Shown here in pieces: positions 23,999-32,267 of a DNA stretch of 32,267 nt; positions within the stretch are counted from its first letter, which is position 1; each line of letters starts with the position of its first letter. Made by a program: the position numbers and the translations under genes. The stretch is from Alphaproteobacteria bacterium (GTDB taxonomy: Bacteria; Pseudomonadota; Alphaproteobacteria; Bin95), in NCBI GenBank assembly GCA_022827685.1, contig JAJEIH010000100.1:1-32267 (forward strand), given 5' to 3'. The notes under the pieces are model-generated. The model made no database searches. It was not told where the DNA came from and was given only the letters and a program-made list of their open reading frames with translations.

Positions 23999-25126
23999 AT
24001 GGCCGGGCGAGACTTCTACGAAGTCCTGGGCGCATCCCCGACGGCGAGCGCGGACGACCTGAAGCGCGCCTATCGCAGGCTGGCGAAGGAATACCACCCG
24101 GACCGGAACCCGGACGATGCCGCCGCCGAGGCGCGCTTCAAGGAGATCAACGAAGCCTACGACGTCCTGAAGGACCCGGAGCAGCGCCAGGTCTATGACC
24201 GGATCGGCCATGAGGCGTTCACGCAGCGCGCCCAGGCGGGCGGCACCAGTCCCGGCTTCGATTTCGGCTTCGGCTCCATTTTCGACGAGATGTTCGGCGA
24301 CCTCGCCGGAAGGCGGCGGGGACGCGGCGGCCGGCGCCAGGGCGCGGACATGCGCTACAACATGCGCATCACGCTGGAGGAAGCCTTCCAGGGCAAGCAG
24401 GCGACCATCGAAGTGCCCGGCACGGCGGCCTGCGAAGCCTGTTCCGGCACCGGCTCCGCGGGAGGCGCGCCGCCGGTCGCCTGCTCGACCTGCAACGGCG
24501 CCGGACGGATCAGGGCAAGCCAGGGCTTCTTCACCGTCGAGCGGACCTGCGCGGCCTGCCAGGGCACGGGCGAAACGGTCCGCGACCCCTGCCGGAGCTG
24601 CTCGGGCCGGGGCCGTGTGCAGCGCACGCGAACCCTCACAGTCACCATTCCCGCAGGGGTCGAAGCCGGCAACCGCATCCGCCTTGCCGGCGAGGGCGAG
24701 GCCGGCGAGCGCGGCGGCCCGTCCGGCGACCTCTATATCTTTCTCGATGTCGAGGACCATCCGGTGTTCGACCGGGAAGGGCCGCATATCCATTGCGAGG
24801 TGCCGGTGTCGATGACGGCGGCGGCGCTCGGCGGCATGGCCGAAGTGCCGACCGTGGAAGGCCGGCGTGCCCGCATCGACCTGCCGCCGGGCACGCAGTC
24901 GGGCAACCGCTTCCGGCTGCGCGGCAAGGGCATGACCGTGCTGAACACCCGCCAGCGCGGCGACATGCTGGTAACGGTCCGGGTCGAAACGCCGGTCAAC
25001 CTCACGCGCCGCCAGGCGGAGCTGCTGCGCGAATTCGAGAAGGAAGGCGGCGGCCAGAACCGAACCCCCGAGACCGAAGGCTTCTTCTCCCGCGTCCGCG
25101 AACTCTGGGACGATCTGACGGAGTGA
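23999..25126 (+). CDS. dnaJ: Chaperone protein DnaJ (Hsp40)
   Basis: Co-chaperone that delivers substrates to DnaK and stimulates its ATPase. 375 residues: J-domain with HPD at 33-35, a short Gly/Phe-rich linker ([19 protein letters not shown]), a zinc domain with four CxxCxGxG repeats ([32 protein letters not shown]), then the two beta-barrel substrate domains and a C-terminal helix. Starts 21 bp after the dnaK stop without a strong ribosome binding site. A terminator follows. Confidence 0.98.
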   Translation: MAGRDFYEVLGASPTASADDLKRAYRRLAKEYHPDRNPDDAAAEARFKEINEAYDVLKDPEQRQVYDRIGHEAFTQRAQAGGTSPGFDFGFGSIFDEMFGDLAGRRRGRGGRRQGADMRYNMRITLEEAFQGKQATIEVPGTAACEACSGTGSAGGAPPVACSTCNGAGRIRASQGFFTVERTCAACQGTGETVRDPCRSCSGRGRVQRTRTLTVTIPAGVEAGNRIRLAGEGEAGERGGPSGDLYIFLDVEDHPVFDREGPHIHCEVPVSMTAAALGGMAEVPTVEGRRARIDLPPGTQSGNRFRLRGKGMTVLNTRQRGDMLVTVRVETPVNLTRRQAELLREFEKEGGGQNRTPETEGFFSRVRELWDDLTE

Positions 25127-25131
25127 GGCGG

Positions 25132-25167
25132 TCTGCCGCCTGTGTGATCGCCAGCGGCAGATTTGTT
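25132..25167 (+). terminator. Rho-independent terminator of dnaKJ
   Basis: TCTGCCGC and GCGGCAGA form a perfect 8-bp stem with a 14-nt loop, followed by TTTGTTCC. It begins 6 bp after the dnaJ stop. A competing hairpin AGGCGG-TCTG-CCGCCT (25126-25141) overlaps the left arm and lacks a T-tract. Confidence 0.65.
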
Positions 25168-25382
25168 CCTCAGATGCAGATTTTCGGGAGAAAAAGTGAC
25201 GCTATGTCAGATAGTTAGCACCCGCCGGTGCCCATATTGCTGTCAATCGGTGTCCGGACGGCCGCGCCTGTTGCCGTTCGGTCGCCGCGTCGAGCGGGCG
25301 AAGACGCGCTTCGCGGTCCAGGGCGCCTGATGGGGCGGCGGTGCTGGCGGGTGTCAACCGGGACGAGACGAAAGACGCTCTC

Positions 25383-26033
25383 TCACCATCCCCGCATGAC
25401 GGAGGCGACGGCCATGCCGATGGCGGCCTGGACGGGTTCGACGACGGGCATGCCGAGCGCCTGGGCGAGCGCCGGGCGCTGGTCCGCCATGCCGGCGCAG
25501 CCCAGCACGAGGACATCGGCGCCGTCGCGGTCGCGCAGTTCGCGGCCGGTTTCCAGCAGGCGGGCGCGGGTGCGCACCGGGTCCGCGAGCTCGACCACTT
25601 CGAGGTCCACCGGCCGGTCTCCGGCGAAGCGCGCATCGAGGCCCATCTGGCGGACATAGCGCAGATGGCGCGGCACGGAGCGCTTGACGATGGCGAGCAC
25701 GCCCACCCGCTCGCCGAGCGTCAGCGCCGTCAGCAGGCCGGCCTCCGCGATGCCGATCACGGGTTTGCCCGTGTCCTCGCGCAGCACATGCAGGCCGGGG
25801 TCCGAAAAGCAGGCGAGCACAAGCGCGTCCGCATCGCTGTCGGCCGCCATACCGCGCAAATGCGGCACGACCCCGTCGGCGTCGCCCTGGCTCTGGATGC
25901 CGGGAGGGCCGGCGCGGTTGGTCGCCGCCCGGATTTCCGGCCCGCCGGCGGCGCGGAAGGGCGCCGCCGCCCGGTCTATGGCCTCCGTCACCGCCTCGGT
26001 GCTGTTGGGATTGACGACGAGAATCTCACTCAT
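25383..26033 (-). CDS. Asp/Glu/hydantoin racemase family protein
   Basis: A 216-residue member of the Asp/Glu racemase superfamily, hydantoin-racemase branch. ILVVNPNSTEAVTEAID is the conserved start, ALVLACFSDPGLHVLRE holds the first catalytic cysteine, VIGIAEAGLLTAL follows, and VLVLGCAGMAD holds the second. The two cysteines act as the acid/base pair that inverts the alpha carbon. Substrate (hydantoin, allantoin or an amino acid derivative) is unknown. The gene is preceded by the structured element at 26065-26171, whose last hairpin lies 39 bp before the ATG. Confidence 0.92.
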   Translation of the reverse strand: MSEILVVNPNSTEAVTEAIDRAAAPFRAAGGPEIRAATNRAGPPGIQSQGDADGVVPHLRGMAADSDADALVLACFSDPGLHVLREDTGKPVIGIAEAGLLTALTLGERVGVLAIVKRSVPRHLRYVRQMGLDARFAGDRPVDLEVVELADPVRTRARLLETGRELRDRDGADVLVLGCAGMADQRPALAQALGMPVVEPVQAAIGMAVASVMRGW

Positions 26034-26064
26034 GGCGTTACCCTACCGCTCCGCCTGTCCCGCG

Positions 26065-26171
26065 GAAAGGAGAAGCGCCCGGTCGGGGGGAGACCGGGCG
26101 CTTCAGGGCGTCGAAGACTGCGGGACGAGAGGGGGAGTCCCAAGGCGGCGAGAAAGCCGCGTGCAGCCTTT
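26065..26171 (-). ncRNA. Candidate small RNA with three C/U-rich-loop hairpins
   Basis: From a predicted start near 26171 the minus-strand transcript folds into three stem-loops: GCGGC-TTTCTC-GCCGC (26160-26145), GGGAC-TCCCCCTCTC-GTCCC (26141-26122) and a 13-bp stem GAAGCGCCCGGTC / GACCGGGCGCTTC around TCCCCCC or similar (26104-26072), ending in TCCTTT. All three loops are pure pyrimidine and C-rich and could pair with G-rich Shine-Dalgarno sequences, the design of the alphaproteobacterial anti-SD small RNAs (alpha-r14, CcsR types). A well-formed sigma-70 promoter is placed correctly. It does not overlap a gene. The alternative is an attenuator in the leader of the racemase gene. Confidence 0.6.
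26072..26104 (-). terminator. Strong hairpin ending the candidate small RNA
   Basis: A perfect 13-bp stem (26072-26084 with 26092-26104) around a 7-nt loop. On the minus strand TCCTTTCC follows, a weak U-tract; on the plus strand AGGGCG follows, so termination is expected on the minus strand. It would also separate the hydrolase transcript from the racemase gene. Confidence 0.6.
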
Positions 26172-26177
26172 CGCCAG

Positions 26178-26206
26178 AACATAGGACGGAATGTCGCGCT
26201 TGACAA
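26178..26206 (-). promoter_or_regulatory. Sigma-70-type promoter of the candidate small RNA
   Basis: On the minus strand TTGTCA (26206-26201) and TATGTT (26183-26178) are separated by exactly 17 bp. It lies 30 bp after the stop of the alpha/beta hydrolase gene and points at the three-hairpin element. Confidence 0.6.
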
Positions 26207-26235
26207 GTCCGGAAGCAGAAATTTTCTGAAAAAAT

Positions 26236-27171
26236 TCAGTTTCCAGCGAGCATGCGGCTTACCTCGGCAGCACAGCGCGGCGGGTCCTCGAACGGCACCA
26301 GATGGCCGGCATGCGAGAATGTCGCAAGCCGCCCGTTCGGTACCCGTTCGGCGCAATCGGCCTGCACGGTCGCCGCCCAGCTCGGATTGCCGGTTGCGCC
26401 GCCGTCCACCGAGGCCACGAAGGTGACCGGCCGGGCGATGCGGGCAAGCCCCTCATAGGTCGAGGGGTCGAGCGCCGCCTCGTAGTTATGCGCCTCGAGC
26501 GGTCCGGGGCAGGCAAGCCGCCAGTCGCCCGCCTCCGTCGGGTGCAGGGACCCCCGGCAGTGGCCGGCGAGCGCTTCCGGGTCGAAGCGGCGATAGGCGT
26601 CGCGTTCGGCGAGCGCCAGCCGGAAGGTTTCCGGGTCGGCCCAGCGCGGCCTCCGGCGGCGCGCCATGCCGGACAGCTCGCGCGACGCCGCCACCGAGAA
26701 GTCCCTGGCCGGATGGTCGAGGGGCGGGGATATCGGCGGCTCGAATGCGGTAAAGGCTTCCCAGGGCTCGCGCCCGAACACGCCGGCGAGCCTGAGGCCG
26801 GCCACGCCGCAAAAGCTGTGCGAGGCGTAGAAGAGCGGCCCGCCGCCCGCATCCGCCAGCACCGTCCGGCAGACCAGGTCGAGATCGGCGGCGTAGCGGT
26901 CGAAATCCGGCTCGCCGTCCGGCAGGCCGGATCCGCCGTGACCGCGCGCGTCATAGGCGTACACGCGGAAGTCGCGGGCCAGCAGGCGGAGCAGCGGCGC
27001 GTAGCCGCCGGCCGGGAAGCCGTTTGCATGGCCCCAGAGCAGGGCGGGCGCGCCGTCCTTCCCCTCGCGCAGGCGGTAGAGGCTGAGTTGCAGGCCGTCG
27101 TCGGCGGCGGTGACCAGCCTTTCGGCAAACGGTTCGGGAAGCGATGGCGGCCGGGCGGCCCCCGCCGTCAT
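26236..27171 (-). CDS. Alpha/beta hydrolase
   Basis: A 311-residue alpha/beta hydrolase-fold protein. LLWGHANGFPAGGYAPLLRLLARDFRVYAYDARGHGGSG is the oxyanion loop and strand-4 region, FYASHSFCGVAGLRLAG is the nucleophile elbow, VTFVASVDGG the acid strand and TFSHAGHLVPFEDP the catalytic histidine. The elbow reads S-H-S-F-C instead of G-x-S-x-G, which is unusual though the Ser is kept. The function could be esterase, epoxide hydrolase-like or lactonase. The ATG at 27171 overlaps the stop of the amidotransferase gene (ATGA), so the two are coupled. The frame stays open upstream but only this part is homologous. Confidence 0.88.
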   Translation of the reverse strand: MTAGAARPPSLPEPFAERLVTAADDGLQLSLYRLREGKDGAPALLWGHANGFPAGGYAPLLRLLARDFRVYAYDARGHGGSGLPDGEPDFDRYAADLDLVCRTVLADAGGGPLFYASHSFCGVAGLRLAGVFGREPWEAFTAFEPPISPPLDHPARDFSVAASRELSGMARRRRPRWADPETFRLALAERDAYRRFDPEALAGHCRGSLHPTEAGDWRLACPGPLEAHNYEAALDPSTYEGLARIARPVTFVASVDGGATGNPSWAATVQADCAERVPNGRLATFSHAGHLVPFEDPPRCAAEVSRMLAGN

Positions 27172-27929
27172 GCCGCCCGGACGGCGCCGGCGCCCATCAT
27201 CCGGGCTTTCACCGCATCCCCGAAGGCGGCGAAGATGGCGCGTGCGAAGGCGTTGGTCTGGTAGAGCGTTTCGGGGTGCCACTGAACGCCGAGGCAGAAG
27301 GCGCCGGCCGGGCGCGAGATCGCCTCGACCACACCGTCGGGCGCAAGCGCCTCGACCATGAACCCGTCGGCGACCCGGTCCAGCCCCTCGGCGTGGAGCG
27401 AGTTCACCATCTCGAAGCTGCGGCCCCCGGCGATGCGGCGCAGAAGCCCGCCTTCCGCCAGGGCCACGGCATGGCGGAGCCCGGCGCGCCCGCGCACCGG
27501 GCGGGTCTTCACCGAGCGGTGGTCCTGGCAGCCCGGCACCTTGTGGACGAACTGGTGGAGCGTGCCGCCGAAGGCGACATTCAACTCCTGGATGCCCCGG
27601 CAGATGGCGAGCACCGGCACGCCCTGAAGCGCCGCCTCGCGAAGCATGGGGAGCGTGGTGGCGTCCCGGCCCGGGTCGAAATTCGTGTTCTCGGGGTCGA
27701 TGTCCTGGCCGTAGAGATGCGGCTGGACATTGGAGGGGCTGCCGGTGGTGATGATGCCGTCGAAACGCGACACGAGGTCCGGAATGTCGATATGCTCGCC
27801 GACCGGCGGGACGAGCAGCGGCGCGGCGCCCACGACCTCCACCACGACCTCGGCGAAACGGGAATGGACCGAATGCACCGGGAAGGTGTGGAAGGTCTTG
27901 GTACAGGCCGAAATTCCGACCAGGGGCAT
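27168..27929 (-). CDS. Class I glutamine amidotransferase, gamma-glutamyl-GABA hydrolase (PuuD)-like
   Basis: A 253-residue protein with the class I amidotransferase triad: C in LAICRGIQELN, H and E in GVQWHPET. The N-terminal PLVGIS and DGIITTGSPSNVQPHLY are typical of the PuuD/peptidase C26 branch, which hydrolyses gamma-glutamyl bonds such as gamma-glutamyl-GABA in putrescine breakdown. No other putrescine genes are near, so the substrate is open. The ATG at 27929 begins the conserved strand; an in-frame GTG at 27935 is the alternative and is better placed relative to CGGAG. Coupled to the downstream alpha/beta hydrolase. Confidence 0.92.
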   Translation of the reverse strand: MPLVGISACTKTFHTFPVHSVHSRFAEVVVEVVGAAPLLVPPVGEHIDIPDLVSRFDGIITTGSPSNVQPHLYGQDIDPENTNFDPGRDATTLPMLREAALQGVPVLAICRGIQELNVAFGGTLHQFVHKVPGCQDHRSVKTRPVRGRAGLRHAVALAEGGLLRRIAGGRSFEMVNSLHAEGLDRVADGFMVEALAPDGVVEAISRPAGAFCLGVQWHPETLYQTNAFARAIFAAFGDAVKARMMGAGAVRAA

Positions 27930-27997
27930 CGTCACGGCATGGCGCTCCGGCAGCGGCGAATCGCGGGACTATAACAGAAGGAACGGTTTGCCAATGT

Positions 27998-28900
27998 TCA
28001 TCTCGCTCTCGGATGGGCGGCGCGGAACACCTTTTCCAGATGGGCGACATCGACAGCCGTGTAGCGCTGCGTCGTGGCGAGCGAGGCGTGCCCCAGCAAT
28101 TCCTGGATGGTCCTGAGGTCCGCGCCGGCGCCCAGCAGGTGGGTCGCGAAGCTGTGGCGGAGGGCATGCGGCGTTGCCGTTTCGGGCAGGTCCAGCCGGG
28201 CGCGCAGGCGCCGGAGCCGGAGCTGCGCAACGCCGGCCTGCATGCGCCCGCCGCGCGCGCCGAGGAAGAACGGCCCGTCCAGCGGCAGCGGAAACGGGCA
28301 GGTCCTGCGATAGGCGGTCGCCGCCTCGCGCACCGCCGGCAGCAGCGGCACGACCCGCTCCTTCCGCCCCTTGCCGATGACCCGCAGCGTGTCCCCCGCC
28401 TCGAAGGCGCGTCCGTCGAGCGCGAGCGCCTCGCCGATCCTGAGCCCCGCGCCGTAAAGCAGGGAGAACAGCGCCAGGTCGCGGCGGTCCTGCCATTCCT
28501 CGCCGGGCGCGGCGAGCAGGCGGTCGGTCTCGTCGTGCGCAAGCGCCTTGGGCACCGGGCGCGGCAGTTTCGGCGTGCGGATGCCGGTAAGCGCCGCCGC
28601 ATCGCCCACGCCCCGGCGCGCCAGCCAGCGCAGCCAGCTGCGCAGCGCCGAGAGGCCGCGGGCGCGCGAGGAGGCGCCCATCCCGCCTCGCGCGCGCTCG
28701 GCGAGCCAGGCGCGGATATCGCGCGGCTCGATCTTCGTCAGGTCCGCAGGCGAGACGGGTTCGCTGGTATAGCCTCCGAGAAACGCCACGAAATCGGCCG
28801 CGTCCCGCCGGTAGCCGGAGACGGTGTGCCTGGAGAAGCCGCGCTCATGCGCGAGCCAGCCGCGCCAGTCTTCCAGCAGTCGGGCGGTCTCCGGCGTCAT
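27998..28900 (-). CDS. xerC: Tyrosine recombinase XerC
   Basis: Resolves chromosome dimers at dif together with XerD. 300 residues, usual length. N-terminal SAM-like domain ([34 protein letters not shown]), then the catalytic domain with R154 in [12 protein letters not shown] in [23 protein letters not shown] (His and Arg), [14 protein letters not shown] (His and the nucleophilic Tyr). The ATG at 28900 overlaps the stop of the DUF484 gene by ATGA, a common xerC partner. A long open frame continues upstream but is not homologous. Confidence 0.96.
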   Translation of the reverse strand: MTPETARLLEDWRGWLAHERGFSRHTVSGYRRDAADFVAFLGGYTSEPVSPADLTKIEPRDIRAWLAERARGGMGASSRARGLSALRSWLRWLARRGVGDAAALTGIRTPKLPRPVPKALAHDETDRLLAAPGEEWQDRRDLALFSLLYGAGLRIGEALALDGRAFEAGDTLRVIGKGRKERVVPLLPAVREAATAYRRTCPFPLPLDGPFFLGARGGRMQAGVAQLRLRRLRARLDLPETATPHALRHSFATHLLGAGADLRTIQELLGHASLATTQRYTAVDVAHLEKVFRAAHPRAR

Positions 28901-29577
28901 AGCGCTTCGGGCGGGTCGATCAGCGCCGGCAGCTGCGCGGAGACCATGCGCGCGAGGAAGACCAGCAATTCGGTTCCCTGCCCTGCCTGGAAATGCGCCG
29001 GGTCCCGCGAAGAGAGCGCGAGCAGGCCGGCCGGGCCGCGCGGCCCGGTATCGAGGCGCAGCAGGGCCATGCTCGCCACCGTCTTCGCCTTCGCGCCGAA
29101 GAGGTCCGCAGGGCTTCCCTTCAGCCCGCCCTCGAGCCGGGCGTCGCCGTCGCCGACCAGCATGTCCACCCGGCGCGGCGCGAGCGCCGCGAAACCCGGC
29201 GCGGCCGGCAGCGCCTCGGCGCGCGTCTCGAAGGCGAGCGCCGCCCCGTCGCATCCGAGGAGGCCCGGCCATTCGCCGGAGACGATGGCGGCAAGCGCCG
29301 CGAAACGCCGTTGGCCCGCCGCGCGGAGCGCCGCATCGTGGACCCGAGACATGCCGGACTGGTTGCTCGCCCCGATTTCGAGCAGTTCCTGCAACGCCTC
29401 GCGCAGTTCGCTGTTGTTCTGCCGTTCGCGCTCGACCATGACGCGCTGGAGGTCCACCACGCCGCCTTCGTCGCGTCCCGGCGGGGACAGCACCGTCAGC
29501 AGGTCGGGATGGCGGCGCAGGAAATCCGGATTGCGCCGGAGATATTCAGCGACCTCGTCCGACATGGGTTGGGACAC
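28897..29577 (-). CDS. DUF484 family protein
   Basis: A 226-residue GAF-like protein of the DUF484 family. [25 protein letters not shown] is the conserved N-terminal motif, [33 protein letters not shown] the predicted helical/coiled-coil linker, followed by a GAF-like domain ending [28 protein letters not shown]. The molecular function is not established. Very often encoded directly before xerC, as here (4-bp overlap); a link to chromosome dimer resolution or cell division is assumed from neighbourhood only. Confidence 0.93.
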   Translation of the reverse strand: MSQPMSDEVAEYLRRNPDFLRRHPDLLTVLSPPGRDEGGVVDLQRVMVERERQNNSELREALQELLEIGASNQSGMSRVHDAALRAAGQRRFAALAAIVSGEWPGLLGCDGAALAFETRAEALPAAPGFAALAPRRVDMLVGDGDARLEGGLKGSPADLFGAKAKTVASMALLRLDTGPRGPAGLLALSSRDPAHFQAGQGTELLVFLARMVSAQLPALIDPPEAL

Positions 29578-29585
29578 GGGCGGGG

Positions 29586-30263
29586 CTAGTCCGCGGCCTC
29601 GGGCAGGCCGAGGATCGACTGGCCGGTCTTGCGCCAGTCCGCGAGGAAGGCTTCGAGCCCTGCATCCGTCAGCGGATGGCGGTAAAGCTGGCGCAGGATC
29701 TGCGGCGGCACCGTGGCCGCGTGGGCGCCAACGCGGGCCGCCTCGACCACATGCAGGGGGCCGCGGACCGACGCCGCCAGCACCTCGGTGCGGATGCCGT
29801 CATAGGCGCGGTAGATCTCGCAGATGTCGCGCACGAGCCCGATGCCGTCCTGCCCGAGATCGTCCAGCCGGCCGACGAAGGGGGAGATGAAGCCCGCGCC
29901 CGCCCGCGCCGCAAGCAGGGCCTGCTGGGGCGAGAAGCAGAGGGTGACGTTGACCGTCCGGCCTTCGTCGGCGAGCGCCCGGCAGGTGCGCAGCCCGTCC
30001 ACCGTGAGCGGCACCTTGACCGCCACATTGGGCGCGATGGCGGCGAGCCGCCGGCCCTCCGCCAGCATGGTGTCGTGGTCGGTCGCGGTGACCTCCGCGC
30101 TCACCGGCCCGTCCACCAGGGCGCAGATGTCGGCGATCGCCTCCAGCAGCGGGCGGCCGCTCTTCGCGATCAGCGAGGGGTTCGTGGTGACGCCGTCGAC
30201 CATGCCGGCCCCGGCCATGTCGCGGATTTCCGCCAGATCGGCGGTATCGACAAAGAATTTCAT
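29586..30263 (-). CDS. fsa: Fructose-6-phosphate aldolase / transaldolase (small subfamily)
   Basis: A 225-residue class I aldolase of the short transaldolase/FSA family. [13 protein letters not shown] and [14 protein letters not shown] are the opening motifs, the Schiff-base lysine is K83 in NVAVKVPLT, and [31 protein letters not shown] is the phosphate-binding region. Either dihydroxyacetone transfer (transaldolase) or direct cleavage of fructose-6-phosphate is possible; the two activities cannot be separated here. The stop is 8 bp from the DUF484 gene, so it heads the fsa-DUF484-xerC operon, diverging from priA across 33 bp. Confidence 0.94.
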   Translation of the reverse strand: MKFFVDTADLAEIRDMAGAGMVDGVTTNPSLIAKSGRPLLEAIADICALVDGPVSAEVTATDHDTMLAEGRRLAAIAPNVAVKVPLTVDGLRTCRALADEGRTVNVTLCFSPQQALLAARAGAGFISPFVGRLDDLGQDGIGLVRDICEIYRAYDGIRTEVLAASVRGPLHVVEAARVGAHAATVPPQILRQLYRHPLTDAGLEAFLADWRKTGQSILGLPEAAD

Positions 30264-30296
30264 GGCAACCCGCCCTTATCCTCGCTCCGAACCGTT

Positions 30297-32267
30297 ATGA
30301 CTCTATACATGTCCGCCCCGAACCGCGCCACAACCGTGCCGGTGCTGCTGCCGCTGCCGCTGCCCGGCCCCTACGACTATGCGGGCGAAGGGCTCAAGCC
30401 GGGCGACATCGTCGAAGCGCCGCTCGGCCGCCGCTTCGTGGCCGGCGTGGTCTGGGACGGCGAGCCGGGCGGCGTCGCGCCGGACCGCCTGAAGCCCGTG
30501 GCGCGGCGCTTCGGGATTCCGCCGATGCGTCCCGCGCTCCGCCGCTTCGTCGCGCGGGTTGCCAACTACACGCTCTCGCCGCCGGGCTCGGTGCTGCGCA
30601 TGGCGCTGAGCGTGCCGGCCGCGCTGGAGCCGCCGAAGTTGCGCCGCGCCTGGCGGCTGGCGGATATCCCGCCGCCGGGCATGCGCGCGACGCCGCAGCG
30701 CCTGGCGGTGCTGGAGCTGCTGGCGGACGGCGGCGCGCTGACCGCGGCCGAAATCGCGCGCAGGACGGACGTCGGGCCGGGTGTGCTCAAGGGCCTCGCG
30801 GCGCTGGGCGCGGTCGAGCCCGTGGCGCTGCCGCCGGGGCCGGCCTTCGCTGCGCCCGACCCGGACAGCGGGCGCGTCGCGCTGACGGACGAGCAGGCGG
30901 CGGCGGCGGCGGAGCTCGGCGGCGCCGGCTTCTCCGTGTCGCTGCTGGAGGGGGTCGCCGGGGCGGGCAAGACGGAGGTCTATTTCGAGGCGGTCGCGGC
31001 TGCGCTCCGGCGCGGCCGGCAGGCGCTCATCCTGCTGCCGGAGATCGCGCTGACGGCCCAGTGGATGCAGCGCTTCGAGGCCCGGTTCGGCGCGCGGCCG
31101 CTCGCCTGGCACTCGGACCTGCCGGCCGGCGAGCGGCGCATGGGCTGGCGGGCGGTGGCGGAAGGCGGGGCGCGGGTGGTCGTCGGCGCGCGCTCGGCGC
31201 TGTTCCTGCCCTTCCCCGAGCTCGGCGCGGTGGTGGTGGACGAGGAACATGAGCCCGCCTTCAAGCAGGAGGACGGGGTCGCCTATCACGCGCGCGACAT
31301 GGCCGTGCTACGCGCCCGGCTGGAGGACGTGCCGGTCGTGCTCGCCTCCGCCACGCCCTCGCTCGAAAGCGAGGAGAACGCCAATGCCGGGCGATACCGG
31401 CGGCTCAGGCTGGCGGAGCGCTACAGGCGGGCGGCCCTGCCGGAAGTGTCGCTGATCGACCTGCGCCGGGACCCGCCAGCCCGCGGGCAGTGGCTGGCGG
31501 CGCCCCTGGAGGCGGCGCTCCGCAGCGCGCTGGAGGCCGGGGAGCAGGCGCTGCTGTTCCTCAACCGGCGGGGCTATGCGCCGCTCACGCTCTGCCGCGC
31601 CTGCGGGCACCGGATCGAATGCCGCCATTGCAGCGCCTGGCTGGTGGAGCACAGGCTGGCCGGGCGGCTGCAATGCCACCATTGCGGCTATGCCGGCCCG
31701 CCGCCGGCGGAGTGCCCGGCCTGCGGGGCGGAGGAGAGCCTCGCCGCCTGCGGGCCCGGCGTGGAGCGCATCGCCGAGGAGGCGGCGGCGCTGTTCCCCG
31801 AAGCCAGGCTCGGCGTGTTTTCGAGCGACAGCGTGCGCGGGCCCCGCGCCGCCGCGGAATTCGTCGCGAAGGTGGAGGCGCGCGAGATCGACCTCATCAT
31901 CGGCACGCAGCTTGCCGCCAAGGGGCACCATTTCCCCTGGCTCACCGCCGTCGGCGTGGTGGACGGCGATCTCGGCCTTGCCGGCGGCGACCTGCGCGCC
32001 TCCGAGCGCACCCACCAGCTGCTGACCCAGGTCTCCGGCCGCGCCGGGCGGGCCGAGCGGCCGGGGCGCGTGCTGGTGCAGACCTGGCAGCCGGAAAACC
32101 CGGTGATGCAGGCGCTCGCCTCGGGTAACCGGCAGGCGTTCCTCGAGGCCGAGCGGGAAGGCCGCCGGGCGGCTGGCATGCCGCCCTACGGCCGGCTGGC
32201 GGCGCTGGTGCTGGCCTCGCGCGACCCGGCGGCGGTGGAGGCGGCGGCCCGCGCGCTCGCCCGCGCC
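30297..32267 (+). CDS. priA: Primosomal protein N' / replication restart helicase PriA (5' part)
   Basis: PriA restarts stalled replication forks as a 3'-5' helicase. 657 codons are present; the gene runs off the right edge. The N-terminal 3'-end-binding domain is followed by a winged-helix region, then the helicase core with Walker [35 protein letters not shown], and [10 protein letters not shown]. The zinc domain gives [13 protein letters not shown] and [17 protein letters not shown], then [23 protein letters not shown] and [19 protein letters not shown] from helicase domain 2. Walker A has Ala-Gly for the usual Thr-Gly-Ser. In-frame ATGs at 30297 and 30309 both lack a clear ribosome binding site; the first is used. 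Confidence 0.96.
   Translation, partial: MTLYMSAPNRATTVPVLLPLPLPGPYDYAGEGLKPGDIVEAPLGRRFVAGVVWDGEPGGVAPDRLKPVARRFGIPPMRPALRRFVARVANYTLSPPGSVLRMALSVPAALEPPKLRRAWRLADIPPPGMRATPQRLAVLELLADGGALTAAEIARRTDVGPGVLKGLAALGAVEPVALPPGPAFAAPDPDSGRVALTDEQAAAAAELGGAGFSVSLLEGVAGAGKTEVYFEAVAAALRRGRQALILLPEIALTAQWMQRFEARFGARPLAWHSDLPAGERRMGWRAVAEGGARVVVGARSALFLPFPELGAVVVDEEHEPAFKQEDGVAYHARDMAVLRARLEDVPVVLASATPSLESEENANAGRYRRLRLAERYRRAALPEVSLIDLRRDPPARGQWLAAPLEAALRSALEAGEQALLFLNRRGYAPLTLCRACGHRIECRHCSAWLVEHRLAGRLQCHHCGYAGPPPAECPACGAEESLAACGPGVERIAEEAAALFPEARLGVFSSDSVRGPRAAAEFVAKVEAREIDLIIGTQLAAKGHHFPWLTAVGVVDGDLGLAGGDLRASERTHQLLTQVSGRAGRAERPGRVLVQTWQPENPVMQALASGNRQAFLEAEREGRRAAGMPPYGRLAALVLASRDPAAVEAAARALARA

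Noticed and set aside
25126-25141. AGGCGG-TCTG-CCGCCT hairpin as the dnaJ terminator
   Set aside because: No T-tract follows; the overlapping 8-bp stem at 25132-25161 with TTTGTT after it is the better terminator.
25168-25382. Possible gene between dnaJ and the racemase gene
   Set aside because: The minus-strand frame across it runs antisense into the racemase region and has no homology; nothing else is seen.

Overview
The window looks like a chromosomal segment of a GC-rich alphaproteobacterium. Base composition is high in G+C over most genes. The order priA / fsa / DUF484 gene / xerC is, from memory, a common alphaproteobacterial arrangement, and dnaK has a heat-shock (RpoH-type) promoter of the alphaproteobacterial form. 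Genus cannot be read from the sequence; a Rhodospirillales-like lineage is a guess.

Layout. 1-780: tail of a probable flavoprotein gene, then a gene-poor stretch with helically phased TGTCATG repeats and a REP-like palindrome. 779-2551: a less GC-rich island with a tyrosine-recombinase remnant, a beta-type DNA methyltransferase, an overlapping putative restriction endonuclease and a 15-codon stub of a third gene. 2783-7440 (minus): the most interesting block, a 359-residue UGSC-associated protein, an orphan antitoxin, and a tightly overlapping set of a UGSC-family selenoprotein gene, an amidohydrolase and a COG0523 metal-chaperone GTPase. The selenoprotein gene carries an in-frame UGA at codon 93, followed 19 nt later by the loop of a good bacterial SECIS-like hairpin. 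A standard gene caller would split it into two fragments.

7543-16236: accessory catabolic genes (enolase-superfamily enzyme, DHDPS-family lyase/aldolase, glycerophosphodiesterase, enoyl-CoA hydratase, N-acyl-D-amino-acid deacylase-like hydrolase, class III aminotransferase) interspersed with three more antitoxin-like genes without visible toxins, and a truncated second copy of the hydratase 3' end. 16237-17364: sparse region with an inverted repeat and a transposase-derived HTH protein. 17365-25126: housekeeping genes (rho, folK, NYN-domain protein, family 5 uracil-DNA glycosylase, DUF1848 protein, dnaK, dnaJ).

25383-32267: Asp/Glu/hydantoin racemase, a candidate small RNA with its own promoter, three stem-loops and C/U-rich loops, a coupled glutamine-amidotransferase / alpha-beta hydrolase pair, xerC, a DUF484 gene, fsa and the first 657 codons of priA, which runs off the right edge. 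No tRNA, rRNA or CRISPR was seen. The strongest leads are the recoded UGSC selenoprotein with its coupled operon and the C-rich-loop small RNA; both rest on reading the sequence and have not been tested by search or experiment.
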